DNA of 24,169 bases from an uncultured Bacteroidales bacterium (GCA_937915785.1 CALGGY010000071.1:1-24169), one strand, 5' to 3'; shown: positions 10,701 through 16,330, numbered from the stretch's first letter. Notes: generated by a model from the sequence alone, not told the origin. Numbers and translations: made by a program.

Positions 10701-13700
10701 ACTCCTACGTAGGCGGTCACGGCGGTGGTACTGCTGGCGTTGCCGGCAACCTCACCGGTGCAGCTACATACTACGGTCAGGGAGGAACCCAAACTGGTGG
10801 CGGTAGCGGTAGCACAAGCGGCTCTGCTTACGGCACTAACGCAACCTCTAACGTAAATGGAGAGTCGGGTTCGTTTGGTCAAGGCGGTCATGGCGGTGAA
10901 GGCACGTTATGTACTGGCGGTGCTGGCGGCGGCGGCGGCTGGTTCGGCGGCGGCGGTGGCAAGTCGGGAAGCTCGTCAACCTGCTATCCTGGCGGCGGTG
11001 GCTCCGGATTTGTTTACACATCGTCAGATCCCAACTGTACTCTCGGCAGTTTCTACTATATGTCGAACGCTTCTACCACAGCTGGCAACTCTGCTTTTGA
11101 AGCGGTGAACGGCGGTACAGAAACCGGGCATTCCGGCAACGGTCATGCAAGAATACACGGCGCAGCAGTATATACCGTGGCAGTGAACACCGCACCAACG
11201 GCAAGTCTCAGCTCCGGTACCACACGCATATGCGACAGCGCTACGAACAATGCCGTTAATATTACGATAAACTTCACAGGTACAGCTCCGTTCACCTACC
11301 GTTTGACAGGTGATGTTCTGGACCGTGTGGCCAACTCGAGCTCCGAAACAGTTACTATCTATCCTACGGTAAGTGGCATTTACGAAGTGGTCTATCTCCG
11401 CGACTTCTATTGCGAAGGCCGTCCTGTTGACCTTACCGGCCAGCGTACCGTTATAGTTTGCGACCAGCCTATTATCTGCTCCGAAGATCAGGTAACTCTG
11501 CCCGCAGGTACATGGTACGAGGATGTCCTCCTTACCCGCCCTGTCAATGGCAATACGGTTTCGCCCTTGATGACAACCACTTATTACGACCAAGATACCA
11601 ATGCTTTCACGGTAACGGTTCGTCCTCGTCCTTCGGCAAGCATTTCGGGACGCGGCAACATCTGCAACAGCTACGACTCTGTTTCTCTTACGCTCAGATT
11701 TACCGGCACTTTACCTATAACCTACCGTTTGTCCGGTGAACGTTTCAACCGTACAGCAACCAACTATACAGAGATTGTCAAAGTACTGCCCCGTCGCACT
11801 ACTACTTACACTGTTGTAAGCGTTAGCGATGTGTATTGCACCGGTACAGTTAGCGACCTTGCAGGCCGTGCAGTGGTAACCGTTTGCGACACCGTAACCT
11901 ATTGCGCCAGCGATCGCGTTACACTGCCCGCAGGCTTGTGGTTCTACGACTCTCTGATGACTATACCCGTGGGTGGCAATGTGGTACAGCCCGACAGCAC
12001 TACTACTTATTACAGAATGCTTTCTGGTGGATACGATACTAATTTTGTGTTTACTGGTTCGGCACAGTCGTATACCGTTCCCGCCGGCGTGGACAGCGTG
12101 TTTATGCAAGTTTGGGGAGCCGAAGGTGGAAAGGGGACAGATAACTCCAGTAACCAATCTGTTCGCGGAGGCCTTGGTGGTTATTCCGAGGGTCAAATGC
12201 CAGTCGTTGCAGGAGATGTGTTGTATGTTTATGTTGGAGGAGCAGGCCAGAGTTCTGTAGGTGCAGCCAATGCTAACCTTGCAGGAGGCTTCAATGGAGG
12301 CGGTTCTACTGGTAATAACAGCCACTCCGGCTCTGGCGGTGGCTCTGGCGGTGGTGCATCAGATATTCGAGTGAACAGCCAGTCGTTGTATGCCCGTGCT
12401 ATCGTTGCTGGTGGTGGAGGAGGTTGGGGATATTCTAGTGAATCTACTGCTGGAGACGGTGGAGGTCTTGTCGGTACCGACGGGATTGGAACAACCGCAG
12501 CTCAAGCCATAGCTGGAGGTGGAACCCAAATAGCAGGCGGCGTATGTGGTGGCACATACGGAGGAGCTATGGGTGGTACTGGAACCTTTGGTCAAGGCGG
12601 TAATGGCGGACAGACAGGTACCAATGCTGGCGGCGGCGGAGGTGGCGGCGGCTGGTGGGGCGGCGCCGGTGGTCAAAGCGGAAATGGTAATTCCTGTAAA
12701 GCCGGCGGCGGGGGATCGGGATATGTATATACCTCGGCCACAGCCGCAAACTATCCGGCTGGTCGTATTATAACGCAAGCCTGTTATCTAACAAACGCTC
12801 AGACTATTGCTGGTACCCAACAGTTTGTTGCCCCCGACAGCACTATCGAAACTGGTCATTCCGGTAACGGCTATGTAAGGATAAAAGCTATCGGCAGAGC
12901 CGGTTTCGAACCATATACCGTTCGCGTTTACCCGAAACCCGAAGCTACTATCTATGGTGGCGACAGCATCTGCTTTGGCCAAACAACCACTCTGATAATA
13001 AACTTCACCGGTGTGGCTCCGTTTATCTACCGTTTGAACGGCGAAAGCCAGAACCGTATGTGCAACGGCTACTCCGACACTGTTGTTGTTTCGCCCACCA
13101 TGTCCACAGCATATCGTTTGGATATGATGTACGACCAATACTGCGAGGCACGTTTGGTTGACTTGCAAGGCTTGGCCGAAGTGATAGTGTGCGACCAGCC
13201 CATAATATGCGAGGGTCAGGCCTATCAGCTGGATCCCAACAGAGTTTGGTATATCGACCCAATGCTGACAAGCCGTATCTGGGGCGCTTCGGTAACTCCT
13301 ACGGTAACCACCACTTATTACTCCGCTGAGGGATCGTTCACCGTTACTGTGAAACCGCGTCCCAGAGCTACAATAGTAAATAATGTTGTGGATATCTGCG
13401 ATAGCCAGACAGTGAGCGTGGTTATCAACTTCACCGGTACACCTCCGTTTGTGTACCGTTTGAACGGCGACACAGCAGACCGTGTGTGCAACAACAATAT
13501 GGAAATTCTCACCTTTATGCCGATGGGCTCGCACGTTTATCGCATGACCAGTCTGTACGACGCACTTTGCGACGGCACTTTCTTGGATATGAGCGGTAGC
13601 GTAACAGCCAACTACTGCGGCGAAAAGGTTATATGCGCCGGCTCTGTAGTAGAACTGCCCGCTGGCGAGCCTTGGTTCCTCGACTCGGCCTGCACACAAC

Positions 13701-16246
13701 CCGTTCCGAGCAACTCCGTGATGCCCAACACAACAACAACATACTATCGTCATCTTGGCGATACCACTATCAACTACTCGTTTATAGGCGACACCCAAAT
13801 GTTTGTTGTTCCAAGTTATTTGGATAGCGTTCGTATTCAGGTTTGGGGTGCCGAGGGTGGTCGTGGCTGCTATTCCTCTTCGTTATCATTCTATGCAGGA
13901 GGAAAAGGCGGTTATGCCGAAGGCACATTGCCTGTAACTCCTGGCGATGTTCTGTACATTCTTGTTGGAGGCAAGGGAATGGATGCCACCGGACAGTCAA
14001 CCACTGGTGTTGCATATCCGGGAGGTTTCAACGGTGGCGGAAGTGCCGGAACCCACAATTATTCGTCCACATATCAAGGCGGTAGTGGCGGTGGTGCAAC
14101 GGATATTCGTGTAAACCAGAATGATGTTAATAATCGTGTGATTGTTGCCGGCGGTGGCGGTGGCGGCGCTTATAGCTACGTTGGTGGTTATGGAGGCGGT
14201 ACTACTGGAGCAGCTGGAAACAACACAGGAGCAGCCACATACTACGGCCAGGGCGGAACACAAGCTGCTGGTGGTAGCGGTAGTACGAGCGGATCTAATG
14301 CTTATGGAAGTAATGCTGGCACAAATGTTAATGGACAGACCGGTGGCTTCGGCTACGGTGGTGGCGGCGGTAGTGGCACTGCTTGCACTGGTGGTGCCGG
14401 CGGCGGCAGCGGCTGGTACGGTGGCGGCGGCGGAAAGTCCGGTAACTCGACCACATGCTATCCTGGTGGTGGCGGTTCGGGTTTCATCTGGGTTGCCGGA
14501 GCCACAACCCCCGTAACTTATGCTGTTCCGCAAGCATACTATCTTAACAACGCTCGCACCGTGGCTGGCAACACTTTGTTCCCCGACAGCACTGGCAATG
14601 GCAACGAGACTGGTCACTCTGGCAACGGATTTGCAAAAATCTCCTTCACCCGCGACCTTGTTGAAAGCTACACTGTGATAGTGAACCGTGGTTCGTCGGA
14701 GACTTTCTACGACACTATTGGTTATGGCGAATCGTACAATTTCTGCGGTGTAAGCTACACACGTCCAGGCACCTATTCGGCTAACCTCTACACCAAAGAC
14801 GGTTGCGACAGCACACTGATACTGAATTTGATAATGCTCGACAGCCTACATAAGGACACCACAATAGCCATCTGTGCTTTCGACTCGCTTGTGTTCCGTG
14901 GCACACACTACGACAGCACCGGTATCTATATCGACCGTAAGCACTACGAACAGGCTTGCGACACCATCTACACACTGAACCTTACGGTGAAAGATACGGC
15001 GTTCACCTATATCGACACCGTTATCTGCTCGCAAGACACATTCTTTGTTGGCGACACCATGTTCAACGAAACGGGATACTACCGTCAGTGGCTGCAAACC
15101 AACATGGGATGCGACAGTATGGTGGTGCTCAACCTTGTGGTGCAGGATACCATATTCAACCGCGTGGATTCGTTGGCCTGCTACGAGACAAAGGTATATT
15201 TCTATGGCGACACGTTGGATAACACCATGCCTGGCACCTACACTTACGTAACCCAAACCACCCACGGCTGCGACAGTGTGATTATCTGGAATTTGACATT
15301 CCGCCCGAGGATAGAGACTGTTATCTACGACACTTTCTGTGAGAACAGCCGTTACTTCTTTAACGAAGAGTTCCGCAACGCATCGGGCACATACTACGAC
15401 ACGTTGCGTAGCCAGCTGTGCGACTGCGACAGTTTTGTTGAGTTGCATCTCACCCGCCTGCTTTACCCTGTGGTAGAGCTTGTGGATTCGGGTGCTTACT
15501 GTAAGAACGACTCCTTGGTTCTGCTTGTTAACACCGACGCCAACTCTATTATTTGGGAAACTTATCCAGTGGACACCTCGATGAACCGCTTCCGTAATCA
15601 GGCACGTATCAAAGTGGCTCCTAAGGTGCACACTTTCTACACAGTTACCGTGGATCACTATCCGCACAACTGCGTAAGCACAGCCCAGATTTACGTGAAA
15701 CCGCCAGACACACTGCAGGCTATTATGCGCTACAGTCCTTCGATAGTAGATCTGCCAAACACTCAGATCAGCTTTACCGATGTAAGTATGGGAACCCTTA
15801 CGGGCAACAAGTGGGTGTTCGACGACAAGGTTGTTGAAAACACACAACAGACTTACTACACCACCGCTCCCGACGACGACTCGATACGTGTGATACTGAT
15901 TGTTTACGACACCAACACATGTTCCGACACCACGGAGGTGATTATACCCATCCGTCGTGGCGAGATTTGGATACCCAACGCCTTCACACCCGACAACCAC
16001 GATGGCAATGCCGCCAACGAGGTGTTCAAGGTTTCGGGCCTGAATATCGTGGAATTCGAGATTCATGTGTACAGCCGTGGCGGTCAGCTGGTGTACGAGA
16101 GCACCGACGTGGACGGCGTATGGGATGGCACACACAACGGCAACAAGTGTCTGCCCGGCTCGTATGTGTACATTGTTAAGTACCGTCTTGCCTCACATCC
16201 CGACAGGCTTGAGACCAAGACAGGAAGCATACTGCTAATTAGATAA
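653..16246 (+). CDS. Giant secreted mosaic adhesin-like protein, T9SS type B cargo (5197 aa)
   Basis: One unbroken frame. Coordinates give the longest version; ATGs at 674 and 710 are also in frame. The one at 710 (5178 aa) gives the most typical signal peptide: a basic n-region, a hydrophobic core LRALPVVLALFMSFA and cleavage after VEA, residue 60. Residues below use the longest frame. 62-275 beta-rich N-terminal domain; 276-358 FN3-like; 363-800 and 928-1537 GLUG beta-helix blocks; about 1668-1755 He_PIG-like; 1809-4679 five super-repeats of Ig-Ig-glycine-rich domain; 4682-4937 five short CDS repeats; 4938-5103 Ig and PKD-like; 5104-5197 type B CTD with the IPNAFTPDNHDG motif. The CTD predicts export across the outer membrane by T9SS and surface anchoring. 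A surface adhesion or matrix role is inferred from architecture. No enzymatic domain was recognised, and no PorP/SprF partner is adjacent. Confidence 0.93.
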   Translation: MDILVSTMENKRENINHTTMKNNNRSVFGSIKNVGVDKVLRALPVVLALFMSFATVKVEAQCPSATAVITNYTFSTGVGTASDWLTPTNTYASLVTGDDAASSLSNLGFTFTFEGTPYTQFSVNTNGQLRLGSTVISGSYYSTPFSTSYVAYNYPKIIGIGADLVGTTLSYGVSGSAPNRIGVFTYYGYRYGSSGNPFYFKVYLYEATGEIKIVYNSAPATVPSGFQIGIEGANTSDVVTVNPSTHAKTNGATSTTYSVWPGQYRYYSFMPPVLSCPGIYNLAVAGSTVTWLECGTATQWEVEYGPQGFTQGTGTRVTVNNTPTYTLAGLTAGTVYDVYVRSVCGNNDYSSWKKTSLLYGATFCGGNGTQADPYRICSEQDLRDLATYVNMGVPFNGIYFRQMVNITMTQGVFTPVGATPATPFRGTYYGGNHSINTLVMANNTSPNRGLFGTVIGGYIDSLTIDGNISGGDSTGAIAGSVINSTVRHCTNNAYVSGAAQRHGGIVGAATNSLIEYCVNNGALTGAQYYHGGIVGVAGNGTIIRGCVNNGILSNSSQYYTGGIVGYISGNSASDRSEIHSCVNNGNVVGYYYTGGVAGQAFSYCIIDSSINKTSVNGSGYYCGGIVGDMRTDNIVRRCVNRGTVTSASGYYTGGIVGYSYGTSSSYNYIEYCCNANEVTSGSLYNGGIAGYLYYTYCQYNSNSGDVICTSTSSYTGGICGYNTTGAYVRYNLNGGLVTSNGNYVGGISGYNVGGSSYLTNNLNVNNVTGGATYTNKGAISGYGAGTTNYYDEQMCPTTMVYGTTAASTENKTTNDLVLGATVLPSATYFTRPTGLYPIPNGITGNMEAKLAATPIFLVNGENVGVVQTNFTVGTNNNVSWQTACPLIISITGQAATLLGTSATWCRMTGATDSIEKHINVRPLSMPTFCGGSGTQADPYLICNPATLDSLADFVNLGINCAGLYFKVVRDLDMSGFNPWNPIGATAGTPFAGHFDGNNKVISNVTINTTTQYQGLFGYVLGATASDRAEIHHLVLRGSITGGSYTGGIVGYANYTKLYNLKNYATIANTSYTYHGGILGYGYYNCSIDSCENYGTVQGSSYTGGVAGGIYYYGSVRNSGNFANVTASSYSAGVIGYPYYYDTIVNCRNEGNVSSTSCYVGGIAGYKYYYGYIQGCANTGDVTGTYGTGGIVGYMYYQQFIQNCTNSGDVSGSYYVGGIAGYYYSGQSSLTSIYEIRNCTNSGDITGSSYYVGGISGYTGYCRVRFCNNYGDVDGSSYGVGGIAGYMYYYGIVSGCNNYGDVSSTYTGTSIASAGYGTGGIVGCFNYGTTVSNTYVIDSCNNYGDVTSTAYMTGGIVGEKYYYCGSARKCNNYGNVRGTNYVGGITGFHQGTSTSTASYAPYILSCANAGNVSGSDYVGGIVGRNGYTSSGYNAYTQECANIGSVRGTNYVGGICGYNYGYSSYPAYVRGCINSGSVTATNYAGGISGYTYSSSNAYTQYNINAGYVNCSGAYKGGIDGYSYAPTGSYFDSLMCPMPNWYYNNNSATYASRTSYLTNGSFNPSATYFTTEAGMYPRPTSLVNNTIAILAATPVFLDETNPTNHVDNVNTCFNVGTLYNVNWHSSNPLVANITGNVGVPLGVDTVTAIAVKDSVRKVVPLNITALPQVSATFTYNPVTLNDTTGRQISIMPATTQYSNGCTFFCNNLPEGLSINPSTGEISGIVYSELHDTMEVRAVCSGCFIAQALIPYNIFPEAPCMYDSLRLPAGFAWYYDSTFRFPVANSIVYADQRPLWVYTTYNGHLQPYLVQPKPTPMAHISGDTTICAGESARLMVVFSGTAPYYYRISGDTQDRVSNSDTAYITVSPTASTYYHLTYLRFEVCEAIPGNLTGRALVNICGEQNICNGDSVVFTSGTWFTNSSYTNPVQGNVAHPTTTTMYYNSLDGSSLKAVVYPRPTATIPTGSDSICDGGCVNILITFTGTAPFHFRLTGDTVDRVCNSNSTTLRLCPSGSIVYRILSLSDVYCEGQYQDRNGVYDVKVCTSPIICVGDSVVLPTNKIWFYDRFYTRPVGGHVVTPTTTTTYYTPAISYDDTATFSSCGSSQQFVVPFGIDTVTLQVWGAQGGDGGPSNMGGRGGFSEGRMAVTGGDILYVNVGCQGHGTSATSSGSQITQGGWNGGGNGYENGTPRGGGGGATDIRVGSNSLYARVIVAGGGGGNLYFSGIAYTAGHGGGTSGVSGTVGTGGTQTSAGNNNFTNFSNPAFGVGASATISGSTVCGGGGGWYGGGSGNSAGGGSGYVYTSSTASNYPSGCLLTPSRYLSNARTVAGNTAFPAPNGGTETGHSGDGFARIIYYSDSILFPASSYTVTVNPKPTATIHGMDTTCDSMPARVLLTFTGTAPFTYRLTGDTADRVSYNYSQILYLTPDTLSTYRLTMLHDGNCVSGRAQFTGIGIVYRCGQMVVCAGDSVSLPQGYYWYSDRNLTRRMYITDLLPRRTVTYFGVPIRGGQTYELTIVIKPHPTARFINRNLTSCNGDSAYLQIVFAGTAPYTYRLTGDVADRMSWYDTAVIPLCPSQTSRYNVTMLHDTLCDGIIPLPENEATVEICGQRVVCQGDTVHLPLGTWFYDSSCTRPVPSNNIVTIDSTTTFYLAGEMAYDFSYTGSTQTFQVPQSCYALKFEVWGAQGGYRSSSAYGGKGGYSVGSVNTIGPWAGRTLYVNVGGFGGNSSTNAGSTTLVQGGWNGGGSRYGYKGGGGGTDISLQGTAGSAAFDTPDHWYSRIIVAGGGGSDGASSKPGKVGGGLTGESATENFGSGGGGATQTAGGTGGNANPGTFGKGGTGLFYADGYAGAGGGGWYGGGGSYPDGSVDDDRGGGGGSGFVWSSATASNAPQNYTPTAAFYLDNAQTISGSNSFPDTAYGTETGHEGHGHARITVYSTGSYTVNVDRRPTGSISVHDTACGQNGVYVHVNFTGAAPFTYRITGDTADRVCYSNHDSVYVLPSMITAFRITKLFDNHCTADPMDYAGLATVEVCRQTMVCRGDTIFLDSTRNWFSDPLMLYPISRVQVPDTTTIYYTNTVRTHTAVVNPHPTVTILTPDTSICGGSACLRLEFTGTAPFTYRLTGDTTDRISYFNTDVACVSPENTQVFGVVSLYDAYCDGDPVSLSRTVMITVCDQRMVCAGDTVVLPAGSTWYYDGALTRPVPSNNIVTPTQTTSYYTESTVDFTYTGAVQKYVVPYGVTQLDLQVWGAEGGRGTYSTATSYYNGGKGGYSEGTLPVNPGDTLYVYVGGKGMDAQGSTLMTYPGGWNGGGDAGQHTYSSYTYQGGSGGGGTDIRVNSTTLGARAIVAGGGGGGAYSYVGGHGGGTAGVAGNLTGAATYYGQGGTQTGGGSGSTSGSAYGTNATSNVNGESGSFGQGGHGGEGTLCTGGAGGGGGWFGGGGGKSGSSSTCYPGGGGSGFVYTSSDPNCTLGSFYYMSNASTTAGNSAFEAVNGGTETGHSGNGHARIHGAAVYTVAVNTAPTASLSSGTTRICDSATNNAVNITINFTGTAPFTYRLTGDVLDRVANSSSETVTIYPTVSGIYEVVYLRDFYCEGRPVDLTGQRTVIVCDQPIICSEDQVTLPAGTWYEDVLLTRPVNGNTVSPLMTTTYYDQDTNAFTVTVRPRPSASISGRGNICNSYDSVSLTLRFTGTLPITYRLSGERFNRTATNYTEIVKVLPRRTTTYTVVSVSDVYCTGTVSDLAGRAVVTVCDTVTYCASDRVTLPAGLWFYDSLMTIPVGGNVVQPDSTTTYYRMLSGGYDTNFVFTGSAQSYTVPAGVDSVFMQVWGAEGGKGTDNSSNQSVRGGLGGYSEGQMPVVAGDVLYVYVGGAGQSSVGAANANLAGGFNGGGSTGNNSHSGSGGGSGGGASDIRVNSQSLYARAIVAGGGGGWGYSSESTAGDGGGLVGTDGIGTTAAQAIAGGGTQIAGGVCGGTYGGAMGGTGTFGQGGNGGQTGTNAGGGGGGGGWWGGAGGQSGNGNSCKAGGGGSGYVYTSATAANYPAGRIITQACYLTNAQTIAGTQQFVAPDSTIETGHSGNGYVRIKAIGRAGFEPYTVRVYPKPEATIYGGDSICFGQTTTLIINFTGVAPFIYRLNGESQNRMCNGYSDTVVVSPTMSTAYRLDMMYDQYCEARLVDLQGLAEVIVCDQPIICEGQAYQLDPNRVWYIDPMLTSRIWGASVTPTVTTTYYSAEGSFTVTVKPRPRATIVNNVVDICDSQTVSVVINFTGTPPFVYRLNGDTADRVCNNNMEILTFMPMGSHVYRMTSLYDALCDGTFLDMSGSVTANYCGEKVICAGSVVELPAGEPWFLDSACTQPVPSNSVMPNTTTTYYRHLGDTTINYSFIGDTQMFVVPSYLDSVRIQVWGAEGGRGCYSSSLSFYAGGKGGYAEGTLPVTPGDVLYILVGGKGMDATGQSTTGVAYPGGFNGGGSAGTHNYSSTYQGGSGGGATDIRVNQNDVNNRVIVAGGGGGGAYSYVGGYGGGTTGAAGNNTGAATYYGQGGTQAAGGSGSTSGSNAYGSNAGTNVNGQTGGFGYGGGGGSGTACTGGAGGGSGWYGGGGGKSGNSTTCYPGGGGSGFIWVAGATTPVTYAVPQAYYLNNARTVAGNTLFPDSTGNGNETGHSGNGFAKISFTRDLVESYTVIVNRGSSETFYDTIGYGESYNFCGVSYTRPGTYSANLYTKDGCDSTLILNLIMLDSLHKDTTIAICAFDSLVFRGTHYDSTGIYIDRKHYEQACDTIYTLNLTVKDTAFTYIDTVICSQDTFFVGDTMFNETGYYRQWLQTNMGCDSMVVLNLVVQDTIFNRVDSLACYETKVYFYGDTLDNTMPGTYTYVTQTTHGCDSVIIWNLTFRPRIETVIYDTFCENSRYFFNEEFRNASGTYYDTLRSQLCDCDSFVELHLTRLLYPVVELVDSGAYCKNDSLVLLVNTDANSIIWETYPVDTSMNRFRNQARIKVAPKVHTFYTVTVDHYPHNCVSTAQIYVKPPDTLQAIMRYSPSIVDLPNTQISFTDVSMGTLTGNKWVFDDKVVENTQQTYYTTAPDDDSIRVILIVYDTNTCSDTTEVIIPIRRGEIWIPNAFTPDNHDGNAANEVFKVSGLNIVEFEIHVYSRGGQLVYESTDVDGVWDGTHNGNKCLPGSYVYIVKYRLASHPDRLETKTGSILLIR
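1739..3433 (+). repeat. GLUG beta-helix block 1 plus linker domain
   Basis: The block opens with FCGGNGTQADPY (residue 363), the usual entry motif to GLUG arrays. About eleven GG-I-x-G coils follow at 20-30 residue spacing, such as GGIVGVA, GGIVGYI, GGVAGQA and GGISGYN, each preceded by a C-x-N-x-G strand such as CVNNG. GLUG repeats (Pfam GLUG motif) build a parallel beta-helix in secreted adhesins and proteases. The array ends at a YYDEQMCP motif near residue 796. A linker of about 125 residues then carries SATYFTRPTGLYPIP and AATPIFL, the same layout as after block 2. Confidence 0.8.
3434..5645 (+). repeat. GLUG beta-helix block 2 plus linker domain
   Basis: A second copy of the same design, opened by FCGGSGTQADPY (residue 928). 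It has about sixteen GG-I-x-G coils, so it is longer than block 1. The coils are very tyrosine-rich: GGIAGYKYYY, GGIAGYMYYY and GGIVGEKYYY recur, paired with CNNYGDV or CANxGDV strands. It ends in YFDSLMCPMP and a linker with SATYFTTEAGMYPRP and AATPVFL, parallel to the block 1 linker. The shared entry motif, array and linker show that a block of about 1.7-2.2 kb was duplicated and then changed in coil number. Confidence 0.82.
5646..6076 (+). other. He_PIG-like Ig domain and an orphan half-module
   Basis: Residues about 1668-1755 contain LPEGLSINPSTGEISGIV, the signature of the putative Ig (He_PIG) family. From 5912 the segment PCMYDSLRLPAG followed by WYYDSTFRFPV matches the second half (B half) of the Ig-like modules that follow, but has no first half. 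The super-repeat array therefore begins with an orphan B half, which suggests how the module phase has shifted. Confidence 0.6.
6077..7756 (+). repeat. Super-repeat unit 1: Ig-like, Ig-like, glycine-rich domain
   Basis: The first of five units (560 aa). Each Ig-like module has an A half with FTGTAPF-x-YRLTGD-x-x-DRV (here SGTAPYYYRISGD at residue 1834 and FTGTAPFHFRLTGD at 1977). Its B half has C-x-G-D-S-V-x-LP, W-F-Y-D and T-T-T-T-YY. The glycine-rich domain runs from about 2097 to 2350: LQVWGAQGG (Trp 2117), then GGWNGGGNG, GGGGGATDI, VIVAGGGGG, and the closing motif ETGHSGDGFARI. This order matches the glycine-rich domain of ALK/LTK receptors and its bacterial relatives. Confidence 0.8.
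7757..9475 (+). repeat. Super-repeat unit 2: Ig-like, Ig-like, glycine-rich domain
   Basis: 573 aa. Ig-like A halves at residues 2392 (FTGTAPFTYRLTGDTADRV) and 2540 (FAGTAPYTYRLTGDVADRM). The glycine-rich domain has its VWGAQGG tryptophan at 2677 and ends in ETGHEGHGHARI. It differs from the others in the stretch after GGGGGTDI, which carries an acidic and aromatic insertion (FDTPDHWYSRIIVAGGGG), and in an Asp-rich turn SVDDDRGGGGGSGF. Confidence 0.8.
9476..11191 (+). repeat. Super-repeat unit 3: Ig-like, Ig-like, glycine-rich domain
   Basis: 572 aa. Ig-like A halves at residues 2965 (FTGAAPFTYRITGDTADRV) and 3106 (FTGTAPFTYRLTGDTTDRI). The glycine-rich domain has its tryptophan at 3242 and ends in ETGHSGNGHARI. 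Its core (AYSYVGG, ATYYGQGGTQ, GSGSTSGS, CTGGAGGG and TCYPGGGGSGF) is nearly the same as in unit 5, although unit 4 lies between them. Confidence 0.8.
11192..12934 (+). repeat. Super-repeat unit 4: Ig-like, Ig-like, glycine-rich domain
   Basis: 581 aa. Ig-like A halves at residues 3541 (FTGTAPFTYRLTGDVLDRV) and 3683 (FTGTLPITYRLSGERFNRT). The second is the most divergent A half: it has lost the GD pair and the DRV motif. The glycine-rich domain has its tryptophan at 3821. Its core lacks the AYSYVGG and ATYYGQGG segments of units 3 and 5, but its end, GSGYVYTSATAANYPAG, is close to unit 1. Confidence 0.8.
12935..14689 (+). repeat. Super-repeat unit 5: Ig-like, Ig-like, glycine-rich domain
   Basis: 585 aa. 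Ig-like A halves at residues 4118 (FTGVAPFIYRLNGESQNRM) and 4260 (FTGTPPFVYRLNGDTADRV). The glycine-rich domain has its tryptophan at 4398 and ends in ETGHSGNGFAKI near 4663. After it the Ig-type closing strand SYTVIVNR is kept, but no further Ig module follows; the protein passes to the C-terminal CDS repeats. Confidence 0.8.
14690..16246 (+). other. Giant protein C-terminal stalk and T9SS type B sorting domain
   Basis: Five units of about 50 residues follow one pattern: YDT...C...F.G....TG.Y...L.T..GCDS...LNL.V. Clear ends are DGCDSTLILNL, MGCDSMVVLNL and HGCDSVIIWNL. Next come an Ig-like segment and a PKD-like domain (ISFTDVSMGTLTGNKWVFDD). The last 94 residues are the gliding-associated type B CTD: IWIPNAFTPDNHDGNAANE, then VYSRGGQLVYES, WDGTHNGNKCLPGSYVYIVKY and a short basic end. 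In studied Bacteroidota this CTD directs T9SS export. Confidence 0.88.
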
Positions 16247-16266
16247 TCGGAAAATACTCCGATACG

Positions 16267-16299
16267 AAAACTCCCCGCCTTTTGGCGGGGAGTTTTTTA
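16267..16299 (+). terminator. Intrinsic terminator after the giant gene
   Basis: The stem AAAACTCCCCGCC (16267-16279) pairs perfectly with GGCGGGGAGTTTT (16284-16296) around a 4-nt TTTT loop, followed by a T-rich run on the plus strand. It lies between two convergent genes. The minus-strand reading has four T residues after the same stem, so it may also end the helicase transcript, less strongly. Confidence 0.85.
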
Positions 16300-16330
16300 T
16301 TTTTGGTTGAGATTAGAGCGTTTGGCGCTG

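Noticed and set aside
12788..13798. 336-codon antisense frame in super-repeat units 4-5
   Set aside because: A shadow of the repeated Ig-like modules; similar antisense peptides recur opposite the other modules.
6920..14650. Collagen-, silk- or PE_PGRS-like low-complexity glycine repeats
   Set aside because: The glycine-rich parts have conserved non-glycine motifs in fixed order (VWGAxGG, TDI, VAGGGGG, ETGHSGNG), which marks a folded domain and not simple low complexity.
14846..16135. 429-codon antisense frame over the C-terminal part of the giant gene
   Set aside because: It lies opposite the well-supported CDS repeats and T9SS CTD; the same codon-bias explanation applies.
653..16246. Giant frame as an assembly artefact of collapsed or joined repeats
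   Set aside because: The copies differ clearly at DNA and protein level, the frame is kept throughout, and the ends (signal peptide, T9SS CTD) are coherent. Long-read confirmation of copy number would still be decisive.
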